DNA from: Chloroflexota bacterium
GTDB taxonomy: Bacteria; Chloroflexota; Anaerolineae; Anaerolineales; UBA4823
DNA length: 64,000 nucleotides
Assembly (NCBI GenBank): GCA_020349245.1
Contig: CP070764.1
Coordinates: 3,729,379-3,793,378 of the forward strand
Direction: 5' to 3'
In this document: piece by piece, positions 54,101-62,647 of the stretch
Layout: every line of letters begins with the position of its first letter
Numbering within the stretch: the first letter of the stretch is position 1
Notes under the pieces: model-generated
The model's database searches: none
What the model was told of the DNA's origin: nothing
The model's input: the letters and a program-made list of their open reading frames with translations, nothing else
Program-made: the position numbers and the translations under genes

Positions 54101-57100
54101 GCGGTATTTGTGCCATTGGTAGTTGGAGAAGAGGTTCGAGGTGCAATCTCCCTTCAAAGTGTTGACCGTGAATTTGCCTTCAAACAACCTGATGTAAACC
54201 TTTTGACTACCTTGGTCAACAGCATGAGTGTGGCCCTGGAAAATGCCAGGTTGTTCGATGAGACAACCCAGAGAGCAGCTGAACTGGCCATTATCAATAG
54301 CGTGGGGGAAGCGATGGCGAAACAGCTGGATGTCGAAACCATTGCTCGAATAGTTGGAGACAAAGTTCGCGATATTTTCAAGGCAGAAGTAACCGATATC
54401 CTGCTTTACAATTCAAAATTAAAATTGGTGCGGGCAGTATATGCGTATGATCGGGGCTATATCCAGGAAAAGAGAGAATTTCCGTTGGGTCATGGTTTGA
54501 CCGGAACGGTAATCGATACCCGTAAACCGCTCGTGGTTGGTAGCTTTGAGCAAGCCGTAGATTATGGAGCCATGTTTCATCCTAATGCCGCTGGCGATGA
54601 TGAACAGGTTGAATCGTACATGGGAGTGCCGATCATCGTCGGTGAGCAGGTGATCGGTGTAGTAGACGTGCAGAGCTATAGAAAGGATGCCTTTGCTCAG
54701 GAAAATGTTCGCCTCTTAACAACACTTGCAGCCAACATGGGAGTGGCACTCGAGAATGCAAGATTATTCCAGGAGACTAACCGCCGGGCAAATGAAACCG
54801 CGGCATTAAATGATATTGGACGGGAGGTCTCAGCTACCCTGGATCAGAATACCGTATTGGAAAAGATCGCTAAACGTGCCAAGGAGATATTAAACGCAAA
54901 GGATGTCGTGTTGCGGCTTGTCCAACCGGATGGCTCTTTACCAACCGTGATCGCCATGGGTTTGAATGCTGAGAATTTTCGGAAAAGTGTGCTCAGGCTC
55001 GGTGAAGGAATCACCGGAAATGTGGCGGAAACAGGCATCGCAGAGGTAATCGCCAATTCCCAAGCTGACCCGCGCGCTTCTCACGTGGCTGGAACTGATC
55101 AAGAAGAGGATGACACAATTATATTTGCACCCTTGAAGGTCAGAGAGCGGGTGATTGGTGTCATGGGCTTGTGGCGAGATATCGCTGTATCCGGTCCATT
55201 CAGCGAGGCGGACTTGAATTTTGCCAACGGTCTGGCGGGTCAGGCTGCAATCGCCATTGAGAATGCTCGTTTATTCCAGGAAGCAAAACAGCGAGCTAAC
55301 GAGATGACAGCTTTGGCTGAAGTGGGGCAAGATATATCTGCGATTCTGGATCTTCAAACAGTCATGGAGAGGATAGCCAGTAATGCCAAAGAACTGTTGA
55401 AGGGAGATATCAGTGCCATCTTCATGCCCAGTGAACAAGGAGATTCATATAAAACCTATGTGGTCTTGGGAAAATTTGTCGAGGAGATCAGCCACTTGGA
55501 ATTCAAATCTGGTGATGGGATCCTCGGTGATATTATCAAGCGGAAGACCGCTGAAGTGATTAATGATGCCAACCATGATCCCCGCGTCGCCCAAATACCC
55601 GGTACAGAGGTTATCCCCAACGAGCATATGATCGTTGCTCCATTGTTGGCACAAAAAGAACTTCGAGGCTTATTAACTGTTTGGCGGAATGGACGCGGGC
55701 GAGAATTTGACCAGGATGATATGAGTTTCCTGGAAGGATTGGCACGACAGGCGGTGATCGCAATTGAAAATGCCAGGCTGTTTGAACAAGCCCAGGAAGC
55801 TCAAAAAGCAGCCGATGCGGCAAATGAAGCAAAAAGTGCCTTCCTTGCCACGATGAGTCATGAGATCCGCACCCCAATGAATGCCATCATTGGTATGACG
55901 GGTTTGTTGCTCGGTACATCGCTGGATGCAGAGCAGACTGACTTCACGGAAACGATTCGTGATAGTGGAGACGCACTTCTGACCATCATCAACGATATTC
56001 TTGATTTCTCAAAAATAGAGGCTGGCAAGATGGAATTGGAAGATCAGCCATTTGACCTTCGAGATTGTGTTGAATCGGCATTGGATTTGATGAAAGTAAA
56101 GGCTGCAGAGAAGGAGATTGAGCTGGCTTACCTGGTTGAGGAGAATGCGCCAGGTGCAATCATCGGTGACGTAACCCGCTTACGCCAGATCATGATCAAC
56201 CTGATCAATAATGCTTTGAAATTCACCGAGGAAGGCGAGGTTGTGCTGACTGTCAGCAGCGAAGACAGAAAAAAGCAACGGAAAACACCAAACTTCCACC
56301 ACCTAAAATTCTCTATCCGGGATACTGGGATTGGTATTCCACCAGAGCGGATGGATCGTTTATTTCAAGCATTCAGCCAGGTGGATGCTTCGACTTCCCG
56401 GAAATATGGGGGGACTGGATTGGGGCTGGTGATCAGCAAGCGCCTGGTGGAGATGATGGGGGGAGATATGTGGGTGGAGAGTGAAGTTGGGGTTGGTACA
56501 ACTTTCCATTTCACGATTCAAGCAGAAGAAGCAATGCAAATGAAAGAAAGATCGCACCTGGCAGGCGAACGGGCGGAATTGACAGGGAAGCGGGTTTTGG
56601 TAGTTGATGATAATGAGACCAACCGCCGGATCTTGTCCATCCAGGGCAAAACCTGGGGGATGCATGTGAGGACAACCGGTAATCCGCAGGAAGCTTTGGA
56701 TTGGTTGACGCAAGGAGATCCCTTTGACTTAGCAATCTTGGATATGAATATGCCGGGTATGAACGGAGTCGAACTCGCTAGTGCTATCCGGAATCTGAGG
56801 GATGAAAAATCTCTGCCCTTGGTTCTGTTCACTTCTCTCGGCAGCCGCGAGGTGGAGTTAGGCGAGGTGTCTTTCGTAGCTCAGTTACAAAAACCTCTCA
56901 AACCGTCAGCCTTATTCGATGCTTTGATGGAGATTTTCGCCGGGCAGGGTGTTGTCCCATTGAGGAGTAAACCAGACAAGACCAGCATGGATCCCAGTAT
57001 GGCTAAGAGACATCCGCTGCGAATTTTACTCGCAGAGGACAATGCCGTTAATCAGAAATTAGCGCTGAAGTTGCTTTCCCAGATGGGATATCGAGCAGAT

Positions 57101-57385
57101 GTGGCTGGGAATGGATTGGAAGCCATCCAGGCGATTGAACGTCAAAAATATGATGTAGTCCTGATGGATGTGCAAATGCCTGAAATGGATGGCCTTGAGG
57201 CTTCCAAAATAATCTGTTCTCGCTGGCCGCGTGGCGAACGACCTCGCATTGTCGCCATGACTGCTAATGCCATGCAGGGGGATCGAGAACGATGTTTGCA
57301 GGCTGGCATGGATGATTATGTGAGTAAGCCGATTCGGGTTGAGGAGCTGGTAAGTGCCCTCGACCGAGCCGAAATACTGGATTAA
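51155..57385 (+). CDS. Giant soluble hybrid histidine kinase 2 (TPR-GAF6-HisKA-HATPase-REC-REC)
   Basis: This 2,076-residue paralogue of the preceding kinase shares its order and linker. TPRs lie at about 25-480, six GAF domains at about 544-676, 708-869, 879-1036, 1046-1209, 1216-1379 and 1386-1546, and HisKA has H1569. HATPase_c lies at about 1676-1790, and the two receivers carry D1863 and D2005. A sixth GAF stands where kinase 1 has PAS, so the two probably answer different signals while sharing output. The catalytic and second receiver regions are much more alike than the sensor regions. GAGGAG precedes the ATG, 13 bases after the first kinase. The last receiver should pass phosphate to the Hpt protein encoded 13 bases downstream. 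Confidence 0.93.
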   Translation: MIEKVKESKKTKSTYHVGEITMLVQKAGKAKSGYDYQTALNFYQQAQDSLEKLFHKNGADEKAILEYQYEIHDGRAECFNWMAETSRELEELNTLAGFAQKIGERSREVNILNRKVEALFGVGDIDGGEKLAIRARRLAKDHSDKREEAKSLWLLSQAQFLRGATGDAKTNGELSLALYREAGDLSGQSRVLRSLAFNGIRSGESKNVKQYADQALDLARQAGDRRAEAGSLNVLGIISSDVSQTRDNYKQALEIFSTIGDVGGQKTIANNLGLLFWRLGLYRQANYYAVQAEKSSRKLGNKIGLAVSLDGVGRTWFELGDLEKAEEAFQEGYALSREYGSAFDVAACLFGLGRVALQRRNYPQALKHFKEVTNVLKGSGEIPEVAVIFAYIGATYLHMGDLDRADSHTSTAVQRLLATDPNTDLLDQDVWWSRYQVMKTLSSKQQKSKQNPGKNQNLWLVLDKARVTMMESIATVSDIGLRRNYLTRVPVNRNITEEWARTFHSRPEFKQFTRPAVSTANLQEQFKRLSEIGSRLSDQRDPEKLPDFILNEVVELNGAERVFVATRAANGDLDVVSWIGLSREQSHQILDEHRSQIDQAIDTRYSVLKQGVGRTPEGEIPELHLRSVLVVPLVSQSQVLGLIYADLRQIFGAFNQNDVDLLTVLANQAASALESANWTRTLEQRVEARTQELEVANSRLEQQNADLAVINEVQQGLSENLEFQKIIDLVGDKLLSVTNTKNLTILLYDQETDLCHFPYSFYEGKRYSIDPIPPGGFSGSVIRTGKSVVVNENMLEEAEKFGSGLLVEDLDFPKSIAYVPIMVEGKVTGVIGLSDTEQENAYDPTSVRLIESLAASLGIALSNVRLFEETNQRAAELAVINSVQEGLVAELEMQAIYDLVGDQIRDMFDAQVVTIGTFDSRKDLIHTNYMYEKGERFVLGSMPISKILRHLIESRQPLLIETLEEFKKWGAKVIEGTEASKSAVFVPLVVGEEVRGAISLQSVDREFAFKQPDVNLLTTLVNSMSVALENARLFDETTQRAAELAIINSVGEAMAKQLDVETIARIVGDKVRDIFKAEVTDILLYNSKLKLVRAVYAYDRGYIQEKREFPLGHGLTGTVIDTRKPLVVGSFEQAVDYGAMFHPNAAGDDEQVESYMGVPIIVGEQVIGVVDVQSYRKDAFAQENVRLLTTLAANMGVALENARLFQETNRRANETAALNDIGREVSATLDQNTVLEKIAKRAKEILNAKDVVLRLVQPDGSLPTVIAMGLNAENFRKSVLRLGEGITGNVAETGIAEVIANSQADPRASHVAGTDQEEDDTIIFAPLKVRERVIGVMGLWRDIAVSGPFSEADLNFANGLAGQAAIAIENARLFQEAKQRANEMTALAEVGQDISAILDLQTVMERIASNAKELLKGDISAIFMPSEQGDSYKTYVVLGKFVEEISHLEFKSGDGILGDIIKRKTAEVINDANHDPRVAQIPGTEVIPNEHMIVAPLLAQKELRGLLTVWRNGRGREFDQDDMSFLEGLARQAVIAIENARLFEQAQEAQKAADAANEAKSAFLATMSHEIRTPMNAIIGMTGLLLGTSLDAEQTDFTETIRDSGDALLTIINDILDFSKIEAGKMELEDQPFDLRDCVESALDLMKVKAAEKEIELAYLVEENAPGAIIGDVTRLRQIMINLINNALKFTEEGEVVLTVSSEDRKKQRKTPNFHHLKFSIRDTGIGIPPERMDRLFQAFSQVDASTSRKYGGTGLGLVISKRLVEMMGGDMWVESEVGVGTTFHFTIQAEEAMQMKERSHLAGERAELTGKRVLVVDDNETNRRILSIQGKTWGMHVRTTGNPQEALDWLTQGDPFDLAILDMNMPGMNGVELASAIRNLRDEKSLPLVLFTSLGSREVELGEVSFVAQLQKPLKPSALFDALMEIFAGQGVVPLRSKPDKTSMDPSMAKRHPLRILLAEDNAVNQKLALKLLSQMGYRADVAGNGLEAIQAIERQKYDVVLMDVQMPEMDGLEASKIICSRWPRGERPRIVAMTANAMQGDRERCLQAGMDDYVSKPIRVEELVSALDRAEILD

Positions 57386-57398
57386 GGAGTATTAATCT

Positions 57399-57758
57399 AT
57401 GGAATATGAAGGTGTAATTGATCGGGAAGTTTTGGATAACCTGTTAGAAGCTGTTGGTGGGGATGGAGAATTTCTTTCTGAGCTGCTGGAGACTTATTTT
57501 TCAGATTCCCCACAGCTATTCTCAACGATGCACATGGCTTTATCTGCTGGTAACGCCGAGGAATTTCGCCGGGCGGCTCACAGTCTTAAATCAAACAGCG
57601 CAAATTTTGGTGCCCTGAATCTCTCCAGACAAGCCAAGGAATTGGAAGAGATGGGAAAAACTGGAGAGCTGGATAAGGCTACAGGTTCACTGGCAGAAGC
57701 TGAACGCGAATACGATAAGGTCAAATCCGCTTTGGAGTTTATCCAGAAGCATGGGTAA
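57399..57758 (+). CDS. Histidine phosphotransfer (Hpt) protein
   Basis: This 119-residue all-helical protein carries the Hpt signature AAHSLKSNSANFGA with phospho-acceptor H61. An N-terminal helix begins VIDREVLDNLLEAVGGD. It should shuttle phosphate between the receivers of the two giant kinases and the receiver of the cyclase protein. Its stop lies inside the start of the cyclase gene (8-base overlap), so the two are translationally coupled and probably made in fixed ratio. AGGAG precedes the ATG. Confidence 0.93.
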   Translation: MEYEGVIDREVLDNLLEAVGGDGEFLSELLETYFSDSPQLFSTMHMALSAGNAEEFRRAAHSLKSNSANFGALNLSRQAKELEEMGKTGELDKATGSLAEAEREYDKVKSALEFIQKHG

Positions 57759-60700
57759 TGAAGGTAATCTTCGCGGTCACATCCTTGTAGTTGATGATAA
57801 TAAGATCAACTTGATGATGTTAAACCGCGCCTTGACCTCCCAGGGTTACCAGGTTTCAACAGCGCGAGATGGGGGCCAAGCGCTCGAGATTCTTTTTTCT
57901 GAGCAAGGACAGACCATCGATGTCATTTTATTGGACATTTTGATGCCTGATCTGGATGGGTATCAGTTGCTTGAAAAAGTGAAAGGTGATGAAGCGCTCC
58001 GGCATATTCCGGTGATCATGATCTCTGCTCTGGATGAAATGGACAGCGTGATTCGCTGTATCGAGATGGGGGCCACGGATTACCTGCACAAGCCATATAA
58101 TCCTGCTTTGCTGCAGGCGAGGTTGAATGCTTCCCTGGTTGAGAAACGGCTTAGGGATTTGGAATTGGAATATCTTGAGCAGGTATCGCATGTTGTCGGT
58201 GCAGCAGAATCGGTCGAATCTTCGACCTATGATCCCGATAGCTTGGCAGGTGTTGCAACTCGTGATGACGCACTCGGGAATTTAGCCCGGGTATTCCAGC
58301 GAATGGCGAACGAGGTTCATTTGCGGGAACAGCGCTTGAAACAACAGCTGGAACAGTTGCGCATAGATATAGAGGACATGAAGAAATCCATGGCTGAGCC
58401 GCTAAGCGTTTATATTCCTATGGATAGGCGGCAGGCGCTGGTCCATGGCCTGACGTTACCGGAAAAATCTGCTGGATCAGCCATTTTTGCAGATATATCT
58501 GGTTTTACGCCGCTGAGCGAAGCCCTGGCAGGTGAGTTAGGCCGTAAGCGAGGTGCTGAAGAATTGACCCGTATTCTCAACCGCGTATATGGGGCATTAA
58601 TAGAAGAAGTACACCGCTATCGAGGCAGTGTGGTTGGCTTCAGTGGGGATGCCATTACCTGTTACCTGGACGGTGATGATGGGTTGAATGCTGCTGGCTG
58701 TGCTTTAGCCATGCAGGCAGTCATCCGTCAATTATCCAGTATAACCACGCCTTCCGGAAACCAATTCACCCTGGGAATTAAGGTGGCTGTCGTCTCCGGT
58801 CCTGTTCGCAGATTTTTGGTTGGTGATCCTCGGATCCAAAATATCGAGATTTTAGCTGGCAAACCGGTTGAATTAATGGCAACAGCTGAGCACCTTGCGA
58901 AAAAAGGAGAAGTCATCGTCCAAGGGGAAATTGTGGACCGGTATCCAGAGTTTTTCTCAAGGGAAGACAACAGGGTGGACGACATATCTGGCGAAACCTT
59001 TGCTGTTGTCAGCCCGAGAAGCGAAATACCCCTACCACAACCCTGGATTGAGTTGCGCAAAGATGTATTGACTGCGGATCAATGCAGACCTTGGCTTCTT
59101 CCCAGCGTGTATGAACTCGTTACAGGTGAAGCAAAAGCATACCTTTCTGAATTCCGCAGGGCAGCAGCCATCTTTCTAAGCTTCGCTGGAATTAACTATG
59201 AAGAAGATGCAGAAGCTGGCGAAAAATTGGACAAGTTTATCCGCTGGGTGCAGTCGGTCGTCGAGCAATATGGTGGGTCTGTATTGCAACTCACGATTGG
59301 AGACAAAGGCAGTTACCTTTATGCAGTATTCGGGGCACCAATAGCTCATAATGATGATGCTGTGCGTGCCGTCTATGCTGCATTAACTTTGAAAGAAGTG
59401 CCAGTCGAGTTTGGTTGGATCGAGAACATTCAAATAGGGATCACCCAAGGTCAGATGCGCACCGGATCATATGGCAGCCCAGCTCGGCGAACTTATGGTG
59501 CCCAAGGCGATATCGTTAATTTGGCAGCGCGGTTGATGCAATCAGCCCAGGCAGGGATATTGTGCGACGAATCGATTTTCCAAGCCACACAAGCTCGCTT
59601 GGTCTTTGAGAGTTTACCGCCAATCAAGGTGAAAGGGGTCCAGGGACCTGTATCTATTTATCGACCAACGGGGGAGAAGAAACGCCTCAGCCGCAAACAG
59701 GTTGAACTTATCGGTCGCAATCCTGAAAGAATTCTGCTTGCAGAAAGTATCCGGGATATTAGGCATGGATCGAGTAAGGTGGTTTTGATTGAGGGTGAAG
59801 CAGGGATCGGCAAATCCAGGTTGGTATATCTAATGCAAGAGTTTGCTAGAGGTTCTGGCGTGAAAGTTTGCATGTCAGATGGAAGCTCTCGGGATAAAAA
59901 AGTTCCCCTGCAGCCGTGGAGTGAGATATTCTGGCAGCTTTATGACCTTGAATCCTTTCCAAATCTGGATTCTAAAAGAGAGCGACTGCTCAAAGCTCTT
60001 AACGGCGATGGAGATAGCCCGGCATCTGAAGCTGTAGCAACGGCTATCATGGCCGCGAAATTGAATGGTGGTGAAAATTCCGATGGTGCCGTCGTGATCA
60101 AGGAGCATAAAGAACTATTGCTTGGGTTGCTTGAGAATGGGATCAACGAATCTCCTACAGTGATCGTTATCGAAGATTCTCAATCTCTCGATCCAGACTC
60201 ATGGGACTTAATCCAAGCAGCCAGTATGCAGGTTAAAAAGCTGCTGATCTGTCTCGCTGCCCGTCCCCTGACAGAACCCTCGCCTCCTGGTTATGCTCAC
60301 CTCTTGCGCTCACCATTGCTGAAAACTCTCCACCTGAAAGGGATCTCTCCGGAAGAGGCATATCTCCTGGCTTGCAGGCACCTGGAGGCTGTCAGCTTAC
60401 CGCGGGATATCGTCGATATTCTTGGCAAGGCAGGGGGGAATCCACAATTTGTCGAGGAGATGGTATACATCCTGAGAGATGATGGGTACATCCAGGTGCG
60501 GGATGGTGAGTGCATTGTTACGCCCGGTGTAGATTTGAGGGCAATTGCCTTCCCGACAACAGCCGATGGGTTAATCAAGAGTCGTATTGATAGACTCTCG
60601 CCTTCAGAACAATTAACTCTCAAAGTAGCCAGTGTGGTAGGGAGGACGTATTCACTGCGTGCGCTGCAGGCGATTTACCCATTGGAAGCAGATAAGCCAT

Positions 60701-61104
60701 TCCTGGAAAGGTACTTGGATACCTTGGCAAAACTGGACTTGATTTTACCGACTGGGAGAGATTCAAATTACAACTTCCGGGATGAGATCACGTACGAGTC
60801 TGTTTATAACTCGATGTTGTTTTCACAACGTAGGCAACTTCACCGGAAGTTTGCCGAATGGATTGAGCAAGAAAATGGGAATGACCTGTCCCCGCACTAC
60901 GCCAACCTGGCCTACCACTGGCGTAATGCAGATGATACGGCAAAAGCAATTGATTACTTGGAGAAAGCGGGACAAAATGCTCTTGAAGCGGGAGATTACG
61001 AATTGGCAGAACGTTATTTCAGGGAATGCCTGGATCTGGATGCCACAGCTGCTGTGCTCAGCACTGAATTCTTCGAAAAGAAATTGAAAAGGGAAAGTGC
61101 CTAG
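57751..61104 (+). CDS. Receiver-regulated C1-C2 nucleotide cyclase with STAND/AAA ATPase and TPR (soluble-adenylyl-cyclase-like)
   Basis: The 1,117-residue chain has a receiver (1-130, D62 and LHKPYNP), a coiled linker, a cyclase-like C1 domain (about 240-405), a C2 domain (about 465-645), an ATPase domain opening with ELIGRNPE and Walker A GEAGIGKS (K688), and C-terminal TPR-like helices. C1 keeps metal aspartates D248 and D300 but has E374/T378 in place of the Asn/Arg pair. C2 has lost both metals (S477, S521) but keeps N590/R594 in VNLAAR. Together they can make one intact site, as C1 and C2 do in animal sAC and tmAC. Segments DKGSYLYAVFG and VNLAARLM closely resemble sAC C2. G296 replaces the usual Lys four residues before D300, so ATP versus GTP preference is uncertain. 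A terminator follows. Confidence 0.88.
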   Translation: MGNEGNLRGHILVVDDNKINLMMLNRALTSQGYQVSTARDGGQALEILFSEQGQTIDVILLDILMPDLDGYQLLEKVKGDEALRHIPVIMISALDEMDSVIRCIEMGATDYLHKPYNPALLQARLNASLVEKRLRDLELEYLEQVSHVVGAAESVESSTYDPDSLAGVATRDDALGNLARVFQRMANEVHLREQRLKQQLEQLRIDIEDMKKSMAEPLSVYIPMDRRQALVHGLTLPEKSAGSAIFADISGFTPLSEALAGELGRKRGAEELTRILNRVYGALIEEVHRYRGSVVGFSGDAITCYLDGDDGLNAAGCALAMQAVIRQLSSITTPSGNQFTLGIKVAVVSGPVRRFLVGDPRIQNIEILAGKPVELMATAEHLAKKGEVIVQGEIVDRYPEFFSREDNRVDDISGETFAVVSPRSEIPLPQPWIELRKDVLTADQCRPWLLPSVYELVTGEAKAYLSEFRRAAAIFLSFAGINYEEDAEAGEKLDKFIRWVQSVVEQYGGSVLQLTIGDKGSYLYAVFGAPIAHNDDAVRAVYAALTLKEVPVEFGWIENIQIGITQGQMRTGSYGSPARRTYGAQGDIVNLAARLMQSAQAGILCDESIFQATQARLVFESLPPIKVKGVQGPVSIYRPTGEKKRLSRKQVELIGRNPERILLAESIRDIRHGSSKVVLIEGEAGIGKSRLVYLMQEFARGSGVKVCMSDGSSRDKKVPLQPWSEIFWQLYDLESFPNLDSKRERLLKALNGDGDSPASEAVATAIMAAKLNGGENSDGAVVIKEHKELLLGLLENGINESPTVIVIEDSQSLDPDSWDLIQAASMQVKKLLICLAARPLTEPSPPGYAHLLRSPLLKTLHLKGISPEEAYLLACRHLEAVSLPRDIVDILGKAGGNPQFVEEMVYILRDDGYIQVRDGECIVTPGVDLRAIAFPTTADGLIKSRIDRLSPSEQLTLKVASVVGRTYSLRALQAIYPLEADKPFLERYLDTLAKLDLILPTGRDSNYNFRDEITYESVYNSMLFSQRRQLHRKFAEWIEQENGNDLSPHYANLAYHWRNADDTAKAIDYLEKAGQNALEAGDYELAERYFRECLDLDATAAVLSTEFFEKKLKRESA

Positions 61105-61141
61105 GGGGAAAGCCTTAATCAGACCAGTCTCGATGATGATT

Positions 61142-61175
61142 TGTCCTCCCCTGAATTCGGGGAGGACATTTTGTT
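61142..61175 (+). terminator. Intrinsic terminator of the phosphorelay operon
   Basis: A perfect 10-bp stem, TGTCCTCCCC (61142-61151) with GGGGAGGACA (61159-61168), encloses a 7-base loop and is followed by TTTTGTTT. It lies 37 bases after the cyclase stop and separates the operon from gcvPA. Confidence 0.88.
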
Positions 61176-61252
61176 TGCGGGCTTGGTTCATGGCAGTTTC
61201 TTAATTGTAAAATATACCTAGAATCTGAACCAATTCAATCGAGGTGTCCATT

Positions 61253-62647
61253 ATGCCAAAGGGAAATTTTACCCATCCATATATCCCCAATTCTGAACCT
61301 GGAGTCAAGGCAGAGATGTTGCGCGCTACGGGTGCTGTAAGTATTGACGATTATTATGAGGATATTCCCGAAGACCTGCGTTTACGGGAAGGTTTGAAGC
61401 TGCCAGAACCCATCCTCTCAGAAAATAATCTTGTCCGCCATGTGGAAGCTCTCTTGGCAGAAAATAAAGATACACGGGAATACCTGAGCTTCCTGGGGGC
61501 TGGCTGCTGGCAGCATCACGTTCCTGCAATTTGTGATGAGATCAATTCCCGGAGTGAATTCCTGACTGCATATGCAGGCGAACCATATGATGACCATGGT
61601 CGCTTCCAAGCGCTTTTTGAATACCAGAGCATGATGGGTGAGCTGTTGAACATGGAGGTTGTAAACGTTCCAACCTATGATGGTTTTCAAGCTTCAGCAA
61701 CAGCCTTACGAATGGCAGCTCGAATTACCGGGCGCAAGGAAGTCCTGATTCCACGCACGGTCAATCCAGATAAGATGTCCAAGATTTTGGATTATCTCAA
61801 ACCTGATCTCCAGATCAAGATCCTCGATTTTGATCGGACTACTGGATCGATCGGTCTCGATTCTTACGCCCGCAATTTGTCCGAAGAGACCGCAGCTGTT
61901 TACTTTGAAAATCCATCATTCCTGGGATTTATTGAGGTTCAAGCCCCTGAGATTGCTGAGCTGGCTCATCAACATGGGTCTTTGTGCGTGGTCAGTGTGG
62001 ATCCGATCTCGCTGGGGGTGATCAACCCGCCCATTGAATACGGGGCAGACATCGCCTGCGGGGATATTCAGCCCTTGGGTATGCATATGCAGTATGGGGG
62101 TGGACAGGCAGGGTTTATTGCCACCCGTGACGAAGTGAAATACGTGATGGAATATCCCTCGCGCTTGTTTGGCATTGCCCCGACAATCGTGGAGGGTGAA
62201 TATGGTTTTGGGGATGTGGCATACGAACGTACCTCGTTCGCCAAGCGAGAAGGGGGCAAAGAATGGGTCGGGACCGCCTCAGCCTTATGGGGGATCACAG
62301 CCGGGGTGTATTTAGCCTTGATGGGTCCCCGGGGGATGTTTGAGGTCGGGGAGGGGATTATGCAGCGCACTCGCTATGCGATGAAGCGAGTTGCTGAAAT
62401 TAAAGGCATAAAAGTGTTCTTCGCTGATTCACACCATTTTAAGGAATTCGTGGTCAATTTTGATGATACCGGGAAAACTGTCGCAGATGTAAACAAAGAA
62501 TTACTTAGGCAGGAAATCTTCGGAGGCAAGGACCTTAGCAGGGATTTACCTGAGCTGGCAGAAAGTGCCTTGTACTGCATTACCGAAATTCACAGCCAGC
62601 AAGATATCGAACGCCTGGTAAATGGGCTGGCGGAGGTGACAGGATGA
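61253..62647 (+). CDS. gcvPA: Glycine dehydrogenase (decarboxylating) subunit 1
   Basis: This 464-residue protein is the N-terminal-half subunit of the two-subunit P-protein of the glycine cleavage system. Family segments include the opening FTHPYIPNSE, FLGAGCWQHHVPA, the TAYTPYQ-equivalent TAYAGEPYDDHGR, and GDIQPLGMHMQYGGG. TAYTPYQ is altered to TAYAGEPYDD, a variation at a usually conserved loop. The ATG at 61253 is chosen because GAGGTG ends six bases upstream; a GTG at 61244 overlaps that site. The stop overlaps gcvPB by four bases. No glycine riboswitch is recognisable in the 148-base upstream interval, and gcvT and gcvH are not in the window. Confidence 0.93.
   Translation: MPKGNFTHPYIPNSEPGVKAEMLRATGAVSIDDYYEDIPEDLRLREGLKLPEPILSENNLVRHVEALLAENKDTREYLSFLGAGCWQHHVPAICDEINSRSEFLTAYAGEPYDDHGRFQALFEYQSMMGELLNMEVVNVPTYDGFQASATALRMAARITGRKEVLIPRTVNPDKMSKILDYLKPDLQIKILDFDRTTGSIGLDSYARNLSEETAAVYFENPSFLGFIEVQAPEIAELAHQHGSLCVVSVDPISLGVINPPIEYGADIACGDIQPLGMHMQYGGGQAGFIATRDEVKYVMEYPSRLFGIAPTIVEGEYGFGDVAYERTSFAKREGGKEWVGTASALWGITAGVYLALMGPRGMFEVGEGIMQRTRYAMKRVAEIKGIKVFFADSHHFKEFVVNFDDTGKTVADVNKELLRQEIFGGKDLSRDLPELAESALYCITEIHSQQDIERLVNGLAEVTG

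Noticed and set aside
61105..61252. Glycine riboswitch before gcvPA
   Set aside because: The interval is mostly the operon terminator and is too short for the tandem aptamer fold; no conserved core is seen.
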